A stretch of DNA of 64,000 nucleotides from Verrucomicrobiota bacterium JB024 (GCA_030673825.1 JAUTCS010000088.1:112465-176464), one strand, 5' to 3'; shown: positions 35,520-44,969, counted from the stretch's first letter. Notes: generated from the letters alone by a model not told the origin. Made by a program: numbers and translations.

Positions 35520-35672
35520 CCGGCTTTGGCATGACAAAAGGCTGTTCCGGTCCACTCCGCACACAGCAACAAAGCCGTACCAGTCCGGGACGGTACATCC
35601 GGTCTCCCGTTTTCCCATCAGCATCCGTCACTCCGCACGGTCTACGAAAGCACGCACCAACATAAAAGCCTC

Positions 35673-37631
35673 ATGGTGAACAAAGCCCTCCCGTTTCATC
35701 TTCTGCTGTTGCTTGCTCCCGCAGCAAACCTGCTGGCTCTGGCAGCCCCTGTCATCCCTACCGTGGAGCAGGAACTCGTCGTGGTAGGCGATCCCGTTCA
35801 GGTGACGATTGAGCCCGTTTATGCGGGCAAGGCGTGGGCATTCACTGCCCGCTGGGACGACAATCACAAGAACAACCCGAACATGCGTGACGCTCTGGCA
35901 GATGTCGGGCTGAAGGGGACGTTCTATCTCAATCGCTCAACCGAGCAAGCCGGCATGGGGCCGGACTATGCCCGGTCCCTCACCGAGCGTGGTTGCAGCG
36001 TTGGCGGGCACACGACCTGGCACTACGCGCTGCCCACACTCAACCCCAACACGCTGTTCTGCGAAATCCTGCTCAACCGCATCGAGCGCGAGGCTGAAAT
36101 CGACACGCCGATCACGTCGTTTGCGTTTCCCTACGGCCGCTACTCGGACAACACTGAGACCGCTGCCATCGAGCGCATTACAGAGACGTGGCTGCGCAGC
36201 GGCTACCATCACAACGTCTACTACGGCTTCGTTTACGAGAACCCGAGCATGCCCGAGGGGTACGCCTCGTCGGTCCATCAGGTGAGGCCGGGGGACTCCA
36301 AAATCAATGCAGGAAGTTTCAAGAAACAGGTCGATGAGCTTCTCGCGGCCCCGGAAAAGGCGCAGCAGGACGACCCCGTCATCAGCCTGGGGGTGCACAC
36401 ACGCCAGTCCCCCAGGGAAATGGAGAAATTTAAAGCGCTCATGTCGGAGTACGCCGGGCGGGAGGACTTCTGGTACTGCAATGAAACGGAGCTGGCCGCC
36501 TACCGCCTGCAAGCCAAACACACGCAATCGATTCCCGAGCCCGACAGCCCCAACACCTGGCACATCGTGCGACCTCGCGCCAGCTACGCCGGAGCCAACG
36601 TCCCGCTGACGCTACACCTGAGTTCTCCCACCAAGCCCGATAAAATCCTGCTCGACGGCCAGGAACTTACCCCTAGTCCAAACGGCCATGACGGTTGGCT
36701 GGTCAACCTCCCCTACTCTCCAGTCAACGGTGCGCCCGAGAAGATTACCTGGATGCAAAACGGGCCAGGCGAACACCACGCAACGCCCGCGAACGATTTC
36801 CCAGGCTTGGATTTCCGACTGGAGCCGAGTGAAGACGGCGATTGGTCCCTGATCTTGTCCAACCACAGCGATACCGCCGCGCAGGATATTCTGGTGACGC
36901 TGCGCCTGCCCCTGTACTATGCGGATGGCATCCGCCAGACGAAGGTGAATGCTCTGCATCCGGGTGACTCGACGGTCCTTCACTTTGATCGGGGGACGGT
37001 TCGGGACGACCCTATTTACCGAGACGGTGCGCTATTCGCTGCCGCCGAAATTGACTTCCAATACACCGGACACCCCGGACGCATCTACTCCAGTTACCTC
37101 GGGGAACCAGTGATCCGCATCGCAGAGGATGTGCGCGACGCCGCGGTCGTCGTCGGCCCCCTCCCGCCGGATTTCCCAATCGAAGAACTGCTGGCCTACT
37201 CCCGCCCAAACGCGCCCTTTACGCCGGTGACGGACTCGCCCCTCGGGCAATGGCGGACCGTTAACGACGCCGTGCGCGCCAAATTTGCATCCAATCGCTT
37301 TGTTCTCTTTAATCCCGACAAGGCATGGGTCAAAGCCTCTGGCCCCTACGACGGACAGCCCGCATTAATCGGCATCGTCTGTGATGTTAAACTGGAGCAA
37401 TCCGGCCCGCTGAAGATCGAGGCGGACCAGTCGCTGACCGCCGTTGGAGTCGATGGCGAAGAACTCTCCGCTCAGGATGGAGTCACCTCACCCCTGCCAC
37501 CAGGCAAGCATCGTCTACTGCTTGTCATGAAAAAGTATGACAGAGGAGGCCATAGCAAACCGAGGCCCGTTCACCTGAGACTGAGCGTCAACGGACACGC
37601 GGTGAAGTTCCTGCCCGCAGCCGCACGATAA
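35673..37631 (+). CDS. exported NodB-type polysaccharide deacetylase-like enzyme
   Basis: A 652-aa exported protein. The signal peptide is MVNKALPFHLLLLLAPAANLLALA. Residues ~55-190 form a NodB homology domain: the metal/base Asp pair in RWDDNH (Asp62-Asp63), GTFYL, and the His pair H-x-x-x-H in GGHTTWH (His113, His117), with FPYGRYS as motif 3. The ~400 residues after it are beta-rich (VPLTLHLSSPTKPDKILLDGQEL... then PGRIYSSYLGEPVIRI), probably carbohydrate-binding or scaffold domains with no family I can name. CE4-type enzymes remove N- or O-acetyl groups from polysaccharides. It is last in the PEP-CTERM/lyase run; the next gene is convergent. Confidence 0.75.
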   Translation: MVNKALPFHLLLLLAPAANLLALAAPVIPTVEQELVVVGDPVQVTIEPVYAGKAWAFTARWDDNHKNNPNMRDALADVGLKGTFYLNRSTEQAGMGPDYARSLTERGCSVGGHTTWHYALPTLNPNTLFCEILLNRIEREAEIDTPITSFAFPYGRYSDNTETAAIERITETWLRSGYHHNVYYGFVYENPSMPEGYASSVHQVRPGDSKINAGSFKKQVDELLAAPEKAQQDDPVISLGVHTRQSPREMEKFKALMSEYAGREDFWYCNETELAAYRLQAKHTQSIPEPDSPNTWHIVRPRASYAGANVPLTLHLSSPTKPDKILLDGQELTPSPNGHDGWLVNLPYSPVNGAPEKITWMQNGPGEHHATPANDFPGLDFRLEPSEDGDWSLILSNHSDTAAQDILVTLRLPLYYADGIRQTKVNALHPGDSTVLHFDRGTVRDDPIYRDGALFAAAEIDFQYTGHPGRIYSSYLGEPVIRIAEDVRDAAVVVGPLPPDFPIEELLAYSRPNAPFTPVTDSPLGQWRTVNDAVRAKFASNRFVLFNPDKAWVKASGPYDGQPALIGIVCDVKLEQSGPLKIEADQSLTAVGVDGEELSAQDGVTSPLPPGKHRLLLVMKKYDRGGHSKPRPVHLRLSVNGHAVKFLPAAAR

Positions 37632-37831
37632 TCCACACCTCTGGAGCAATCGCCGCCTAGAGCGGTCCCACAATAGATCGCCCGAAAACCACCCGACAAG
37701 TCGTGCGTGGACGAGAGGGATGTTCCGCGTAAGAGGTGAAACGTCATCCGCCCAAGCCATTTCCTGGCGAAGAGTGTCGGCTTGAGAGTGACTCGACAAG
37801 GAGCACTCACGCAGAGGCTCGCCGGGGCCTC

Positions 37832-39337
37832 TTAGGCCCTCACACTCCCCTCGCCATAGACGGATAGCGGGTAACCCCACTGCCAACCAACACGCCCGAA
37901 TCCCTTGTCGCGGGCGAGCCCGCCCTTGATCGTGAGGTGCTTCTCCGTATGGCCGCGAAAACTGTTGCGGTGCATCCAGCCACGCAAGGCATCGGACAGC
38001 TCGATGCGAATCGCCGTGCAAGTCGGATCGTTGAGACGGTTGTGCTCTTCCTGCGGGTCTTCGTCGAGGTTCACCAGGTAGCTGAAAGCGCCAACCTGAT
38101 AGTCACTGAGTTTCCACGGGCCTTTTCTGACCATACAGGTGTCGTTCAATATACCGAAGTAAAACGTATCCGGGTCCGCAGGCTCCCCAGCTCCGGGAAG
38201 CGGCTGGTAATCCCACCATCGGGGCAGGCTGATCCCGGCCATCTGCAGCAAGGTCGGAGGCACCTGCTGAAGCTCCACCAGGGCCTGGCAGCGTTCTGCT
38301 TTTTGCTGGCCAGGCATTTTAGCAATCAAGGGGATGTGGATGGATTCTTCAAAGAAATCTCCCTTTCCGACCAAGCCGCGGTCCCCGACATGGTCGCCGT
38401 GGTCGCTGGTCACGACGAAGAGCGTGTTATCCCAGATGCCCTTTTCCCGGCATGCATCCATCACGCGTCCGATCTCCTCGTCCAGTTGGCAGATCAGCCC
38501 GGCATACTGCACCCGAATACGCTGGCGCGCCTCACGCGTAAAGTTGCTGTAATCAATCCCATGCCAGTCCCTTTTATGGTTCGTAATAAAGCGGTCCATG
38601 TATTCGTGCCAGAACTGCTTGGGCACGTCCGGGCTATCAAGCAGCGAAGGCAGTGCAGCCTCGTTGACCTGCGCCGCGTACTCCGGCAGGGCATCATACG
38701 GGCAGTGCGGACTCGGGAATCCGATCATCAAGGCAAAGGGGCGATCCCCAGGCTGACGACGAATGAAGTCCGCCGCCTGCCGCGAAACAAAACGATCCCC
38801 GGTAAATTCAACATCGTACGGGAAGGCCACGGCCCCCATGTTGGCCGCATAATCAGGATGCGCGGTCGCATCAAACTTGGTCAACCCGTGTTCCGCGAGG
38901 TGTTCAGCATAATCATCATGCACGCCGACCCACCGCTTGTCTTCGGCAATGACCCGCTCATCAAAACCCTCTGCGCTCTCGAAGGGATGGAAATGCATTT
39001 TCCCATAGGCAGCCGTCCAGTAACCGGCCTCCCGTAAGAGTTCCGGCCAGGTCCGCAAGCCCATCTGATGACGGTCCGGACGCAGCCACTGGTGATTGGA
39101 GAGTACACCGCTATGCAGAGGATTCAGCCCCGTGATCAATGCCGCCCGAGCCGGCACACAGAGCGGACACATCGAGTAGGCGCTATCGTACACCGTGGCC
39201 TGCTCGCAGAGCGCGTCCAGGTTCGGGGTCGGGATCGCCTCGCAGCCGTAGGGTCGGAGGAAGTCAGCCCGAAGCTGGTCGGGCATGATAAAGATGAGGT
39301 TGGGCTTGGGGCGAACGGGCGAGTTACTCTGGTTCAT
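37832..39337 (-). CDS. sulfatase without signal peptide, C-V-P-A-R type
   Basis: A 501-aa sulfatase. ATG 39337 (MNQSNSPVRPKPNLIFIMPDQLRADF) is preferred to a TTG at 39376 that overlaps the promoter element. No signal peptide precedes the first metal site (IMPDQ), so the protein is probably cytoplasmic. The catalytic motif is C-V-P-A-R-A-A-L-I-T-G with Cys60. VVTSDHGDHVGDRGLVGKGDF is the downstream metal and Lys region, and the ending FSYLVNLDEDPQEEHNRL is standard. It is a monocistronic gene under copy e of the repeated promoter element and convergent with the deacetylase-like gene. Confidence 0.88.
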   Translation of the reverse strand: MNQSNSPVRPKPNLIFIMPDQLRADFLRPYGCEAIPTPNLDALCEQATVYDSAYSMCPLCVPARAALITGLNPLHSGVLSNHQWLRPDRHQMGLRTWPELLREAGYWTAAYGKMHFHPFESAEGFDERVIAEDKRWVGVHDDYAEHLAEHGLTKFDATAHPDYAANMGAVAFPYDVEFTGDRFVSRQAADFIRRQPGDRPFALMIGFPSPHCPYDALPEYAAQVNEAALPSLLDSPDVPKQFWHEYMDRFITNHKRDWHGIDYSNFTREARQRIRVQYAGLICQLDEEIGRVMDACREKGIWDNTLFVVTSDHGDHVGDRGLVGKGDFFEESIHIPLIAKMPGQQKAERCQALVELQQVPPTLLQMAGISLPRWWDYQPLPGAGEPADPDTFYFGILNDTCMVRKGPWKLSDYQVGAFSYLVNLDEDPQEEHNRLNDPTCTAIRIELSDALRGWMHRNSFRGHTEKHLTIKGGLARDKGFGRVGWQWGYPLSVYGEGSVRA

Positions 39338-39351
39338 GGTGTGGATTTTCC

Positions 39352-39403
39352 AGTAAATACCACGAAGCCACCCCAAACAAACGCGAGGAAAGTTTAATTG
39401 TAA
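39352..39403 (-). promoter_or_regulatory. repeated promoter element, copy e (drives sulfatase 39337)
   Basis: Read on the minus strand: TTACAATTAA (39403-39394), 13 nt, TTGTTT (39380-39375), 17 nt, TTTACT (39357-39352). Predicted transcription starts about 8 nt before ATG 39337, as in copy a. The ~270 bp beyond it (39404-39676) hold no gene. Confidence 0.5.
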
Positions 39404-39676
39404 GCTACAAGAGCTCCTGGACGTCGAAGCCCGGCGAAAACGATGCTCATTATACTCGATTTCTCAAAGAATGTGGAACGAGGGAAATCGCGAGTGTACG
39501 GCTGCGCGCGCAGGAGAGTAGTCTTTGCAGAACAACCAATAAGGATGTTTTCCCGGCATCAGTTCTCCCCCAAGCCTCAATAACACAATCTACAACCCCA
39601 AGAGCCAAACACTCCGCAACCGGCAACCTCTCATTCGCCCCGCCCCCGATGCAGGGCTCAGGTAACTCCTCCGCCA

Positions 39677-40850
39677 TTAATTAAGCTGGAAAACATAGGT
39701 CCCCGCGAGCACGAAGAGAACCTGTTCCTCATTAGTGCGAGATACTGGTTGAACAAAACCGTTATTGGCCATCACCCGAATCGCTTCGCCTAATTTAACC
39801 GGCAGATGAATATCCGCAGAGGTATTGGCTGGAACATGAATGGTCCAGCGGATTCCCCCTTCATCACGCTTCCATTGGCTAGTGATGTTGCCGTACAGGC
39901 TTTCGTATTCAACATTAACCCAGTCTAACCCCGGCAAAAAGCGGGCTTGAGGATAATCTTCTTAAAACCTGGGGCAGACGGGGCCGGACGAATCCCGCCC
40001 AGACTCTCAAAAAATGCTACCGAAAATCCGCTGTGCATCGGATGATTTACCGAGCTTTTGGAGGCACGCTCAGAGCTCGCCCACTTCGTCGATATCTCCG
40101 GCCAGTCGTTCGCTTTTGCGTTTCCGTAATGTACCCAAGGCTGGGGCAGTCCGTATTCCTCCACAATCGACGGGTAACCTCAGACTGACCGCAATCGTTC
40201 AGCATCGTATAGAGCGCACGGCTACCAAAGATCCCTGTGCGCCCATGTCCTTAAGCACCTTCCATGATTTGCGAAACCAAGTCCTTCGCAACCGCCTCCG
40301 CATTCTCCTGTGGTACAAGTCCGTAAAGCAACACAACAGCGTTACCGGTTTGCGATCCGTAGCCTCCGGTCTTAGCGTTGTAAAAGGCCGAGTTAAAGGC
40401 GCTTTAATCTCATCCGCACGACGGGCAGAGCGCTCGGCCTCCTCAACGAATCCGAGCGCCAGTCCCATCTGAGTCATCGCCTTGAGTGAGGCATAAAACA
40501 GTGCCGTCGAAGTCAGTGACACCGGCGTATCCTGCTTGAACCCCGGCGGACACCAGTCGCCATACCCCTCGGAGATCATACCGTCCTGCACGGTATAGCC
40601 CTCCATCAAAGCAATCCAATCCTGCATCATCGACCAGCTCTCGCTAACGCTTCCAGATCCCGATAGAACAAAATACCCTGTCCATGGAATCATGACCGTC
40701 GCAGCACCCCAATCCGGGCGAGCCGGTTTACAAAGGCGCTTCCCCACGGAGATATTCGCCGGGGAACGAGCATCGCGTGGAATGGCAGATCCTGGCACCG
40801 GCTCCGCAACTCCCAAAACCGTGCGGATGTTGTCGGCCGTATTTCTCCAG
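39677..40850 (-). pseudogene. alpha-L-rhamnosidase (GH78) remnant, multiply frameshifted
   Basis: Several minus-strand frames give consecutive pieces of one GH78 enzyme. The first piece reads IPRDARSPANISVGKRLCKPARPDWGAATVMIPWTGYFVLSGSG. Then comes YTVQDGMISEGYGDWCPPG, then a shifted frame FNSAFYNAKTGGYGSQTGNAVVLLYGLVPQENAEAVAKDLVSQI with a stop near 40240. After that HSGFSVAFFESLGGIRPAPSAPGFKKIILKP and WVNVEYESLYGNITSQWKRDEGGIRWTIHVPANTSADIHLP, the C-terminal beta domain. D-W-G and GYGDW are the family's acidic motifs. The N-terminal half is missing: at about 40850 the sequence joins directly to a truncated PIN toxin. Dead gene; rhamnose was presumably once a target of the locus. Confidence 0.7.
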
Positions 40851-40991
40851 AACTGTACCATACCGCAGTTCATGCAGGGTCAGTGCCGAGAGATAGCTGG
40901 GCAAACCCCGGTTCAAAAATGCCATCACGTGGGCATCAGGCCGGGGACGCATCGTTTCCGACAGGATGTTGGTATCCAGCAGCAGGTGCAT
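40851..40991 (-). pseudogene. PIN-domain toxin (VapC/FitB-like), 3'-truncated
   Basis: From ATG 40991 the sequence reads MHLLLDTNILSETMRPRPDAHVMAFLNRGLPSYLSALTLHELRYGTVLE. This is the start of a type II PIN-domain RNase toxin, with the first Asp (LLDTN) and first Glu (LHELRYG) of the active site. Around 40850 it runs out of homology and into the GH78 remnant in another frame, so the C-terminal acidic residues are lost and the toxin should be inactive. The antitoxin gene lies 6 bp upstream. Confidence 0.65.
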
Positions 40992-40997
40992 GGGGAA

Positions 40998-41330
40998 CTA
41001 CTTCGCGAAGGGAACCGGGCGCGAGGCGCTTTCACCACGCCGGAGAAGTGACATATCCACTTTGGAAGCGTGGTTCACCAGCCAAATTGACAGGCTCTTT
41101 TGCGGTTCCAGATGTGCTTCCAGCTCCTCGCGGGAAATCAACACGCACTGGTCATGCTTGCCGATGTATTGCGGACCGCTTTTACGCGCCCGGCGCAGGA
41201 TCTCAGAAAGCCTGCTTTTAGCTTCACGGACGGTCCAGACGATACCAAGACATCCAACGAACAATATCCGAGAAGATTTCTTTCGTCTCCACCGATAGCG
41301 TTGCAGCTCAGAAAAAGCTACCGTCTGCAC
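40998..41330 (-). CDS. Phd/YefM-type antitoxin, orphaned
   Basis: The clear family part is WTVREAKSRLSEILRRARKSGPQYIGKHDQCVLISREELEAHL, then SIWLVNHASKVDMSLLRRGESASRPVPF. This is a Phd/YefM antitoxin with the N-terminal DNA-binding fold and the toxin-binding tail. The first ~32 residues from the GTG at 41330 look unrelated and the usual short start before WTV is absent, so the true 5' end may be damaged or use a nonstandard codon. Its partner toxin just downstream is truncated. It may still repress its own promoter or be decaying with no selection. Confidence 0.6.
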   Translation of the reverse strand: MQTVAFSELQRYRWRRKKSSRILFVGCLGIVWTVREAKSRLSEILRRARKSGPQYIGKHDQCVLISREELEAHLEPQKSLSIWLVNHASKVDMSLLRRGESASRPVPFAK

Positions 41331-41359
41331 TTAAGGATAAAGGGTGCCCCAAGCATGCT

Positions 41360-41720
41360 TAGCGATGCCAACATCGATGCACGCGAGCGGCGATTGACTG
41401 GGAGTCGTTTCGTGCGCTGCTCGAAGCACGTCTGGCTTTATGGTGACCAAAACAAAGGGCGGACGCATTTCGTGGTGTCCTGTGCTAGTGCGGCAACAGC
41501 TTCTTCGACCACTCCGATTAGGAGACCGAGTTTCAGATTTTGGACTGTTTCAGTTTTCTGCGTTTTCTGGGCTTGCGTCCGGGCGACAGAATTCCCGACC
41601 ATGCGACGATCTAAACCTTTAAAGAACGCTTGGGCACCGATGGCATACTCGCGGTGTTCGAGTTGTTCAATGACCCAACTGCGAGGGCAGGGCGGCATGG
41701 GTCGACAGTGTTTACGTTGT
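41360..41720 (+). pseudogene. IS5-family transposase N-terminal remnant
   Basis: Pieces in changing frames: DWESFRALLEARLAL near 41395, then ETEFQILDCFSFLRFLGLRPGDRIPDHATI(stop)TFKERLGTDGILAVFELFND at 41520-41690. The pattern F-x-R-F-L-G-L-x-x-x-D-x-(I/V)-P-D-x-x-T-I-W-x-F-(K/R)-E-R-L is the N-terminal region of IS5/IS1182-type DDE transposases. An in-frame stop replaces the Trp and the catalytic part is absent. No terminal repeats were found. It ends just before the convergent sulfatase stop at 41743. Confidence 0.6.
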
Positions 41721-41742
41721 TATGTTCATGCCATTTAAAACC

Positions 41743-43101
41743 CTATTCTGCATCACTTTCCCCCATATTTGAGTCCATAATTTGTCGCTGGTTCAGCTTG
41801 ATCTTGGGATTATCTTTGTTCCACTCTACCCAACTCGCCCGCATCATTTCGGCGTCCTGACTGTGTGTGTCGGAAATATTATTATCCTCCCGCACACTCT
41901 CACTCATATCGTAGAGTCCTTTTTCCTTATCCACTCGCACCCACTTCAGGTCGCCGTGGCGCACGGCTTTTTGTGTGCTGTAGAACCTCCAGAACAACTC
42001 GCGTTGAAAAAGTTCCGGCATTGGCTGGCCATTCAGTAGAGCTGTGAGGTTCATACCTTCGAGCGTGTTTGGCGTCTGAGCGTTCGCAAGAGCGGCGAAA
42101 GTCGGATAGAGATCCAGACTCGAAATGATTTCATCGCGTACTTGACCTGCGGGGATGTGATCTGGCCAGATAATAAAAAACGGAACGCGCACGCCCCCCT
42201 CCCACAGCTGGGCCTTGTAACCACGTAGCGGGTCATTGCATGAGCCGTTATGCAGTATTGGCCCTCCGTTATCACTCATGAAGATGATAACGGTATTGTT
42301 GATAACGTCGCTTTCTTCCAAGGCGTTCATTACGGTCTTAACCGCATCGTCCAACGCCATAACCATCGCGGCATAAGTCGAGCGCCGTTTTCCCTCGATG
42401 TGCTTCGTCTTATCCAAATAATGACGCGGAGCCTCCATAGGCGTATGCGGAGCATTGAAAGACAACCAGACAAAAAACGGGTTATGCTCCTTTGCCTGAC
42501 GGCGGATAAATGCGGAGGTCCGGTCGGCCAGTTCAAATGTCAGGTACTGTGGTAGTTCCGCGGGCGTACCATCCCCCTCAACAATAGGTCCCCAGTATGG
42601 ATCGTCTTCCTGAAAATAGTCATGCATGCCAAATAAAAAGCCGTAAAACTCATCAAAGCCCCGGTCTCGTGGGCGATAACCTGGTTCGGAACCAAGATGC
42701 CACTTACCAAAAAGGGCAGTCGTATATCCTGCCTTCTGTAAAGCAGCCGGGAAAGTATACTCGTCGAGGGGCAGTCCCCAAGTCTCCTTTGGGTTCGGAT
42801 GCCCCTCGAAACCAAAACGCTCTTGATTTCGTCCTGTAACGAGGCCAGCTCTGGAAGGACCACATACTGGGCCAGTTACGTAAGCTTGTGTGAAGCGCAT
42901 CCCCATCTCGGCCAATTGATCCAGATTCGGCGTCGGGAATTCCGTATTCCCATGTACACCTATGTCCGCATAACCAAGGTCGTCTGCCAAGATCAGCAGT
43001 ATATTGGGGCGAGATTCCTCTGCCCGGACGCCCAGACATCCCCACACTATCATGAGTAATGCTGAACATATTATCCTCGTTTCTGGACCTTTCAAAAACA
43101 T
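41743..43101 (-). CDS. Sec-exported sulfatase, C-G-P-S-R type
   Basis: A 452-aa sulfatase. ATG 43101 starts a good signal peptide (MFLKGPETRIICSALLMIVWGCLGVRAEE); a GTG at 43131 is in frame but adds a poor leader. The core is RPNILLILADDLGYADIGVHG (first Asp pair), TGPVCGPSRAGLVTGR with Cys80, KWHLGSEPGYRPRDRGFDEFYGF, and IFMSDNGGP (second metal site, Asp-Asn variant). This set is typical of the classic S1 arylsulfatase subgroup (AslA-like). Remnants of IS elements and of a GH78 gene flank it on both sides, so it is the only intact gene in that stretch apart from the orphan antitoxin. Confidence 0.9.
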   Translation of the reverse strand: MFLKGPETRIICSALLMIVWGCLGVRAEESRPNILLILADDLGYADIGVHGNTEFPTPNLDQLAEMGMRFTQAYVTGPVCGPSRAGLVTGRNQERFGFEGHPNPKETWGLPLDEYTFPAALQKAGYTTALFGKWHLGSEPGYRPRDRGFDEFYGFLFGMHDYFQEDDPYWGPIVEGDGTPAELPQYLTFELADRTSAFIRRQAKEHNPFFVWLSFNAPHTPMEAPRHYLDKTKHIEGKRRSTYAAMVMALDDAVKTVMNALEESDVINNTVIIFMSDNGGPILHNGSCNDPLRGYKAQLWEGGVRVPFFIIWPDHIPAGQVRDEIISSLDLYPTFAALANAQTPNTLEGMNLTALLNGQPMPELFQRELFWRFYSTQKAVRHGDLKWVRVDKEKGLYDMSESVREDNNISDTHSQDAEMMRASWVEWNKDNPKIKLNQRQIMDSNMGESDAE

Positions 43102-43339
43102 ATAAAATGGGGTACATTCGTTGGATGCCACCCTCGCACTCCTAATGATGGAGAGATATCGAAAGATGGACCGAGAATGGTCAATATTATTTGATTATAG
43201 GTGAGTTAAATCAACTGAGGCCAAACTCTTGATTTTCGGATTTTGATGTAAACGGGGGCCTTTTTCGCAAATGTCGGCCAGCATGGCGAAGCGTTCCAGC
43301 AGCGCTTTGATGAACGGGCCGACATAGGCGCTATCGGAG

Positions 43340-43525
43340 TTTTCATTCTCCAAGTCCTGCAGCCGCTGCGCTTCCTTCACGTCCAAAACCACCATACTGT
43401 CATTTGTAGCGGTGGTACGTCGCAGTACGGATGCCATGCTCGCGACAGGCATCCTCGACGCTAAGACCTTCGCTCGCGCGATGGATGCGAATAATCTCTT
43501 CGGTGCTTAGTCTTCCTCGTTTCAT
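43340..43525 (-). pseudogene. IS3-family OrfA remnant, frameshifted
   Basis: From ATG 43525: MKRGRLSTEEIIRIHRASEGLSVEDACREHGIRTATYHRYK, then a stop. A neighbouring frame continues DVKEAQRLQDLENEN. This is the HTH protein OrfA of IS3-type elements (K-x-(T/S)-E-E-x-I-x-x-x-x-x-A-x-x-G-x-x-x-x-x-(A/V)-C-R-x-x-G-I-x-x-x-T-(Y/F)-Y-x-(W/Y)-K), whose tail normally reads L-x-x-L-E-x-E-N-x-x-L-K. After LENEN the sequence is not transposase-like. No OrfB is present. Confidence 0.65.
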
Positions 43526-43619
43526 ATTGATTACCGATTCTCTGACAGAAAATCATCTCACAAGCAATGGGACCTGTTTCGAGAGGCTCAGACACAACGA
43601 TGCGGCACAACCCATGCCA

Positions 43620-44969
43620 CTAAACACCGAGTTCGCCCGAAAAGCGATCACCGTTGGCCTCCCGCCATGCATTCAGCCTGCGGGATAGGCGCCCAATAAC
43701 CGCAGTCGAAGCCGTCTCGGAGGCGAGATCCCGGCATTCGTCCGGGTCCGCCTCAAGATCGAAAAGCTGAACCCTCTCCTCGTCTTTTACCCGATACTGA
43801 ATAAGTTTCCAGCGCCCATCAAAAGCCGAACGCTGACACTGGGCATAGGCGCAAAAAAAGACATCGCGGGTGACCTGCGGACAGCCATTCATCGCCGGGA
43901 CAAAACTAAGGCTTTCCAAGCCATGCGGCGTCTCCACTCCCGCCAACTCGCCCAACGTCGCAAACAGATCCAGCGAATACAACTCCTGCGAACAGCTCTT
44001 CCCGCGCGGCACACCGGGGCCTCTCATAATCAAGGGAACCCGTACGCTGTGTTCGTAGAGGTTCTGCTTTCCGAGCAGCCCGTGGCTCCCCATCGCCAGC
44101 CCATGATCGGACACATAGACCACAATCGTATTATCGTCCTCCCCTGCCTGGACCAGAGATTTCAGGACGCGCCCGAGGCAAGCGTCCTGATGGCTGATCA
44201 TGCCGTAATAGTCGGCCAACTCTCTCTGCATCCGCTCCGGGGTACGGGGCCGGGGAGCGAGCTTCTCGTCGCGAATGTCGAGCTCCCCATTGTCGAAGGG
44301 GTGTTCGGGCAAAAAGTTCCCCGGCAACGGTATCTCACTGGGGGCATAGGCCCGGTTGTACGGTTCCGGCGGTGTACGCGGATCGTGAGGCGAAGTCAGG
44401 GCCAGCCACACAAAAAACGGCCGGTCCTTCTCTCGTGAGCGGATAAACTCCGCCGCCATATCGCAAAAAATTTCGCTGGAAAAGCCTTCCCCTACAGAGG
44501 CGGGATGCCCTTCGGCCATATCCTTCAGGCTCTGAAGTGGAACAGAAGTATGTTCACACATGCCCCCGTGAAAAATATCCCCCCCCGAGTCAAACGAACG
44601 TAGAGCCGATGCCACGTCGTTGTGCCACTTCCCGGTCAGGAATGTTTCGTACCCTTGGGAGCGGAACGCCTGCGGCAGCGTAACGGCCTGATCGCACAGA
44701 GAAACTTCCCGGTTCGGGCGGGGATGGCAATGAGCCAGCGAGTCGGCCTGAAACATCCCGAGGCCAGTCAGAATACAGGCCCGCGAAGGCGCACAGACCG
44801 CCGGCAGAAGACTACCCATGATCCGAGCACGGGTAAACGTCGTGCCTTCAGCAACCAGACTGTCAAGCACGGGCGTTTGAACAACCGGATGCCCCAGCGC
44901 GCCAATCGCATCGGCACGATGATCGTCAGCGATAACAAAGAGGATATTGGGGCGCTTTTCCGAACTCAT
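43620..44969 (-). CDS. sulfatase without signal peptide, C-A-P-S-R type
   Basis: A 449-aa sulfatase starting MSSEKRPNILFVIADDHRADAIGALG. The first metal Asp pair comes at residues 15-16 with no leader, so it is probably cytoplasmic. The motif C-A-P-S-R-A-C-I-L-T-G contains Cys59. The DHGLAMGSHGLLGKQNLYEHSVRVPLI region (second metal site and Lys) is intact, and the LFDLEADPDECRDLA ending is standard. It is divergent from the LacI gene at 45032 across 62 bp, which suggests that LacI protein controls it. An imported sulfated sugar is the likely substrate. Confidence 0.88.
   Translation of the reverse strand: MSSEKRPNILFVIADDHRADAIGALGHPVVQTPVLDSLVAEGTTFTRARIMGSLLPAVCAPSRACILTGLGMFQADSLAHCHPRPNREVSLCDQAVTLPQAFRSQGYETFLTGKWHNDVASALRSFDSGGDIFHGGMCEHTSVPLQSLKDMAEGHPASVGEGFSSEIFCDMAAEFIRSREKDRPFFVWLALTSPHDPRTPPEPYNRAYAPSEIPLPGNFLPEHPFDNGELDIRDEKLAPRPRTPERMQRELADYYGMISHQDACLGRVLKSLVQAGEDDNTIVVYVSDHGLAMGSHGLLGKQNLYEHSVRVPLIMRGPGVPRGKSCSQELYSLDLFATLGELAGVETPHGLESLSFVPAMNGCPQVTRDVFFCAYAQCQRSAFDGRWKLIQYRVKDEERVQLFDLEADPDECRDLASETASTAVIGRLSRRLNAWREANGDRFSGELGV

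Noticed and set aside
43195..43340. Tail of the 43195-43452 frame (SDSAYVGPFIKALLERFAM...) as part of IS3 OrfA
   Set aside because: Homology to OrfA ends at LENEN; the rest has no transposase pattern and is left unassigned.
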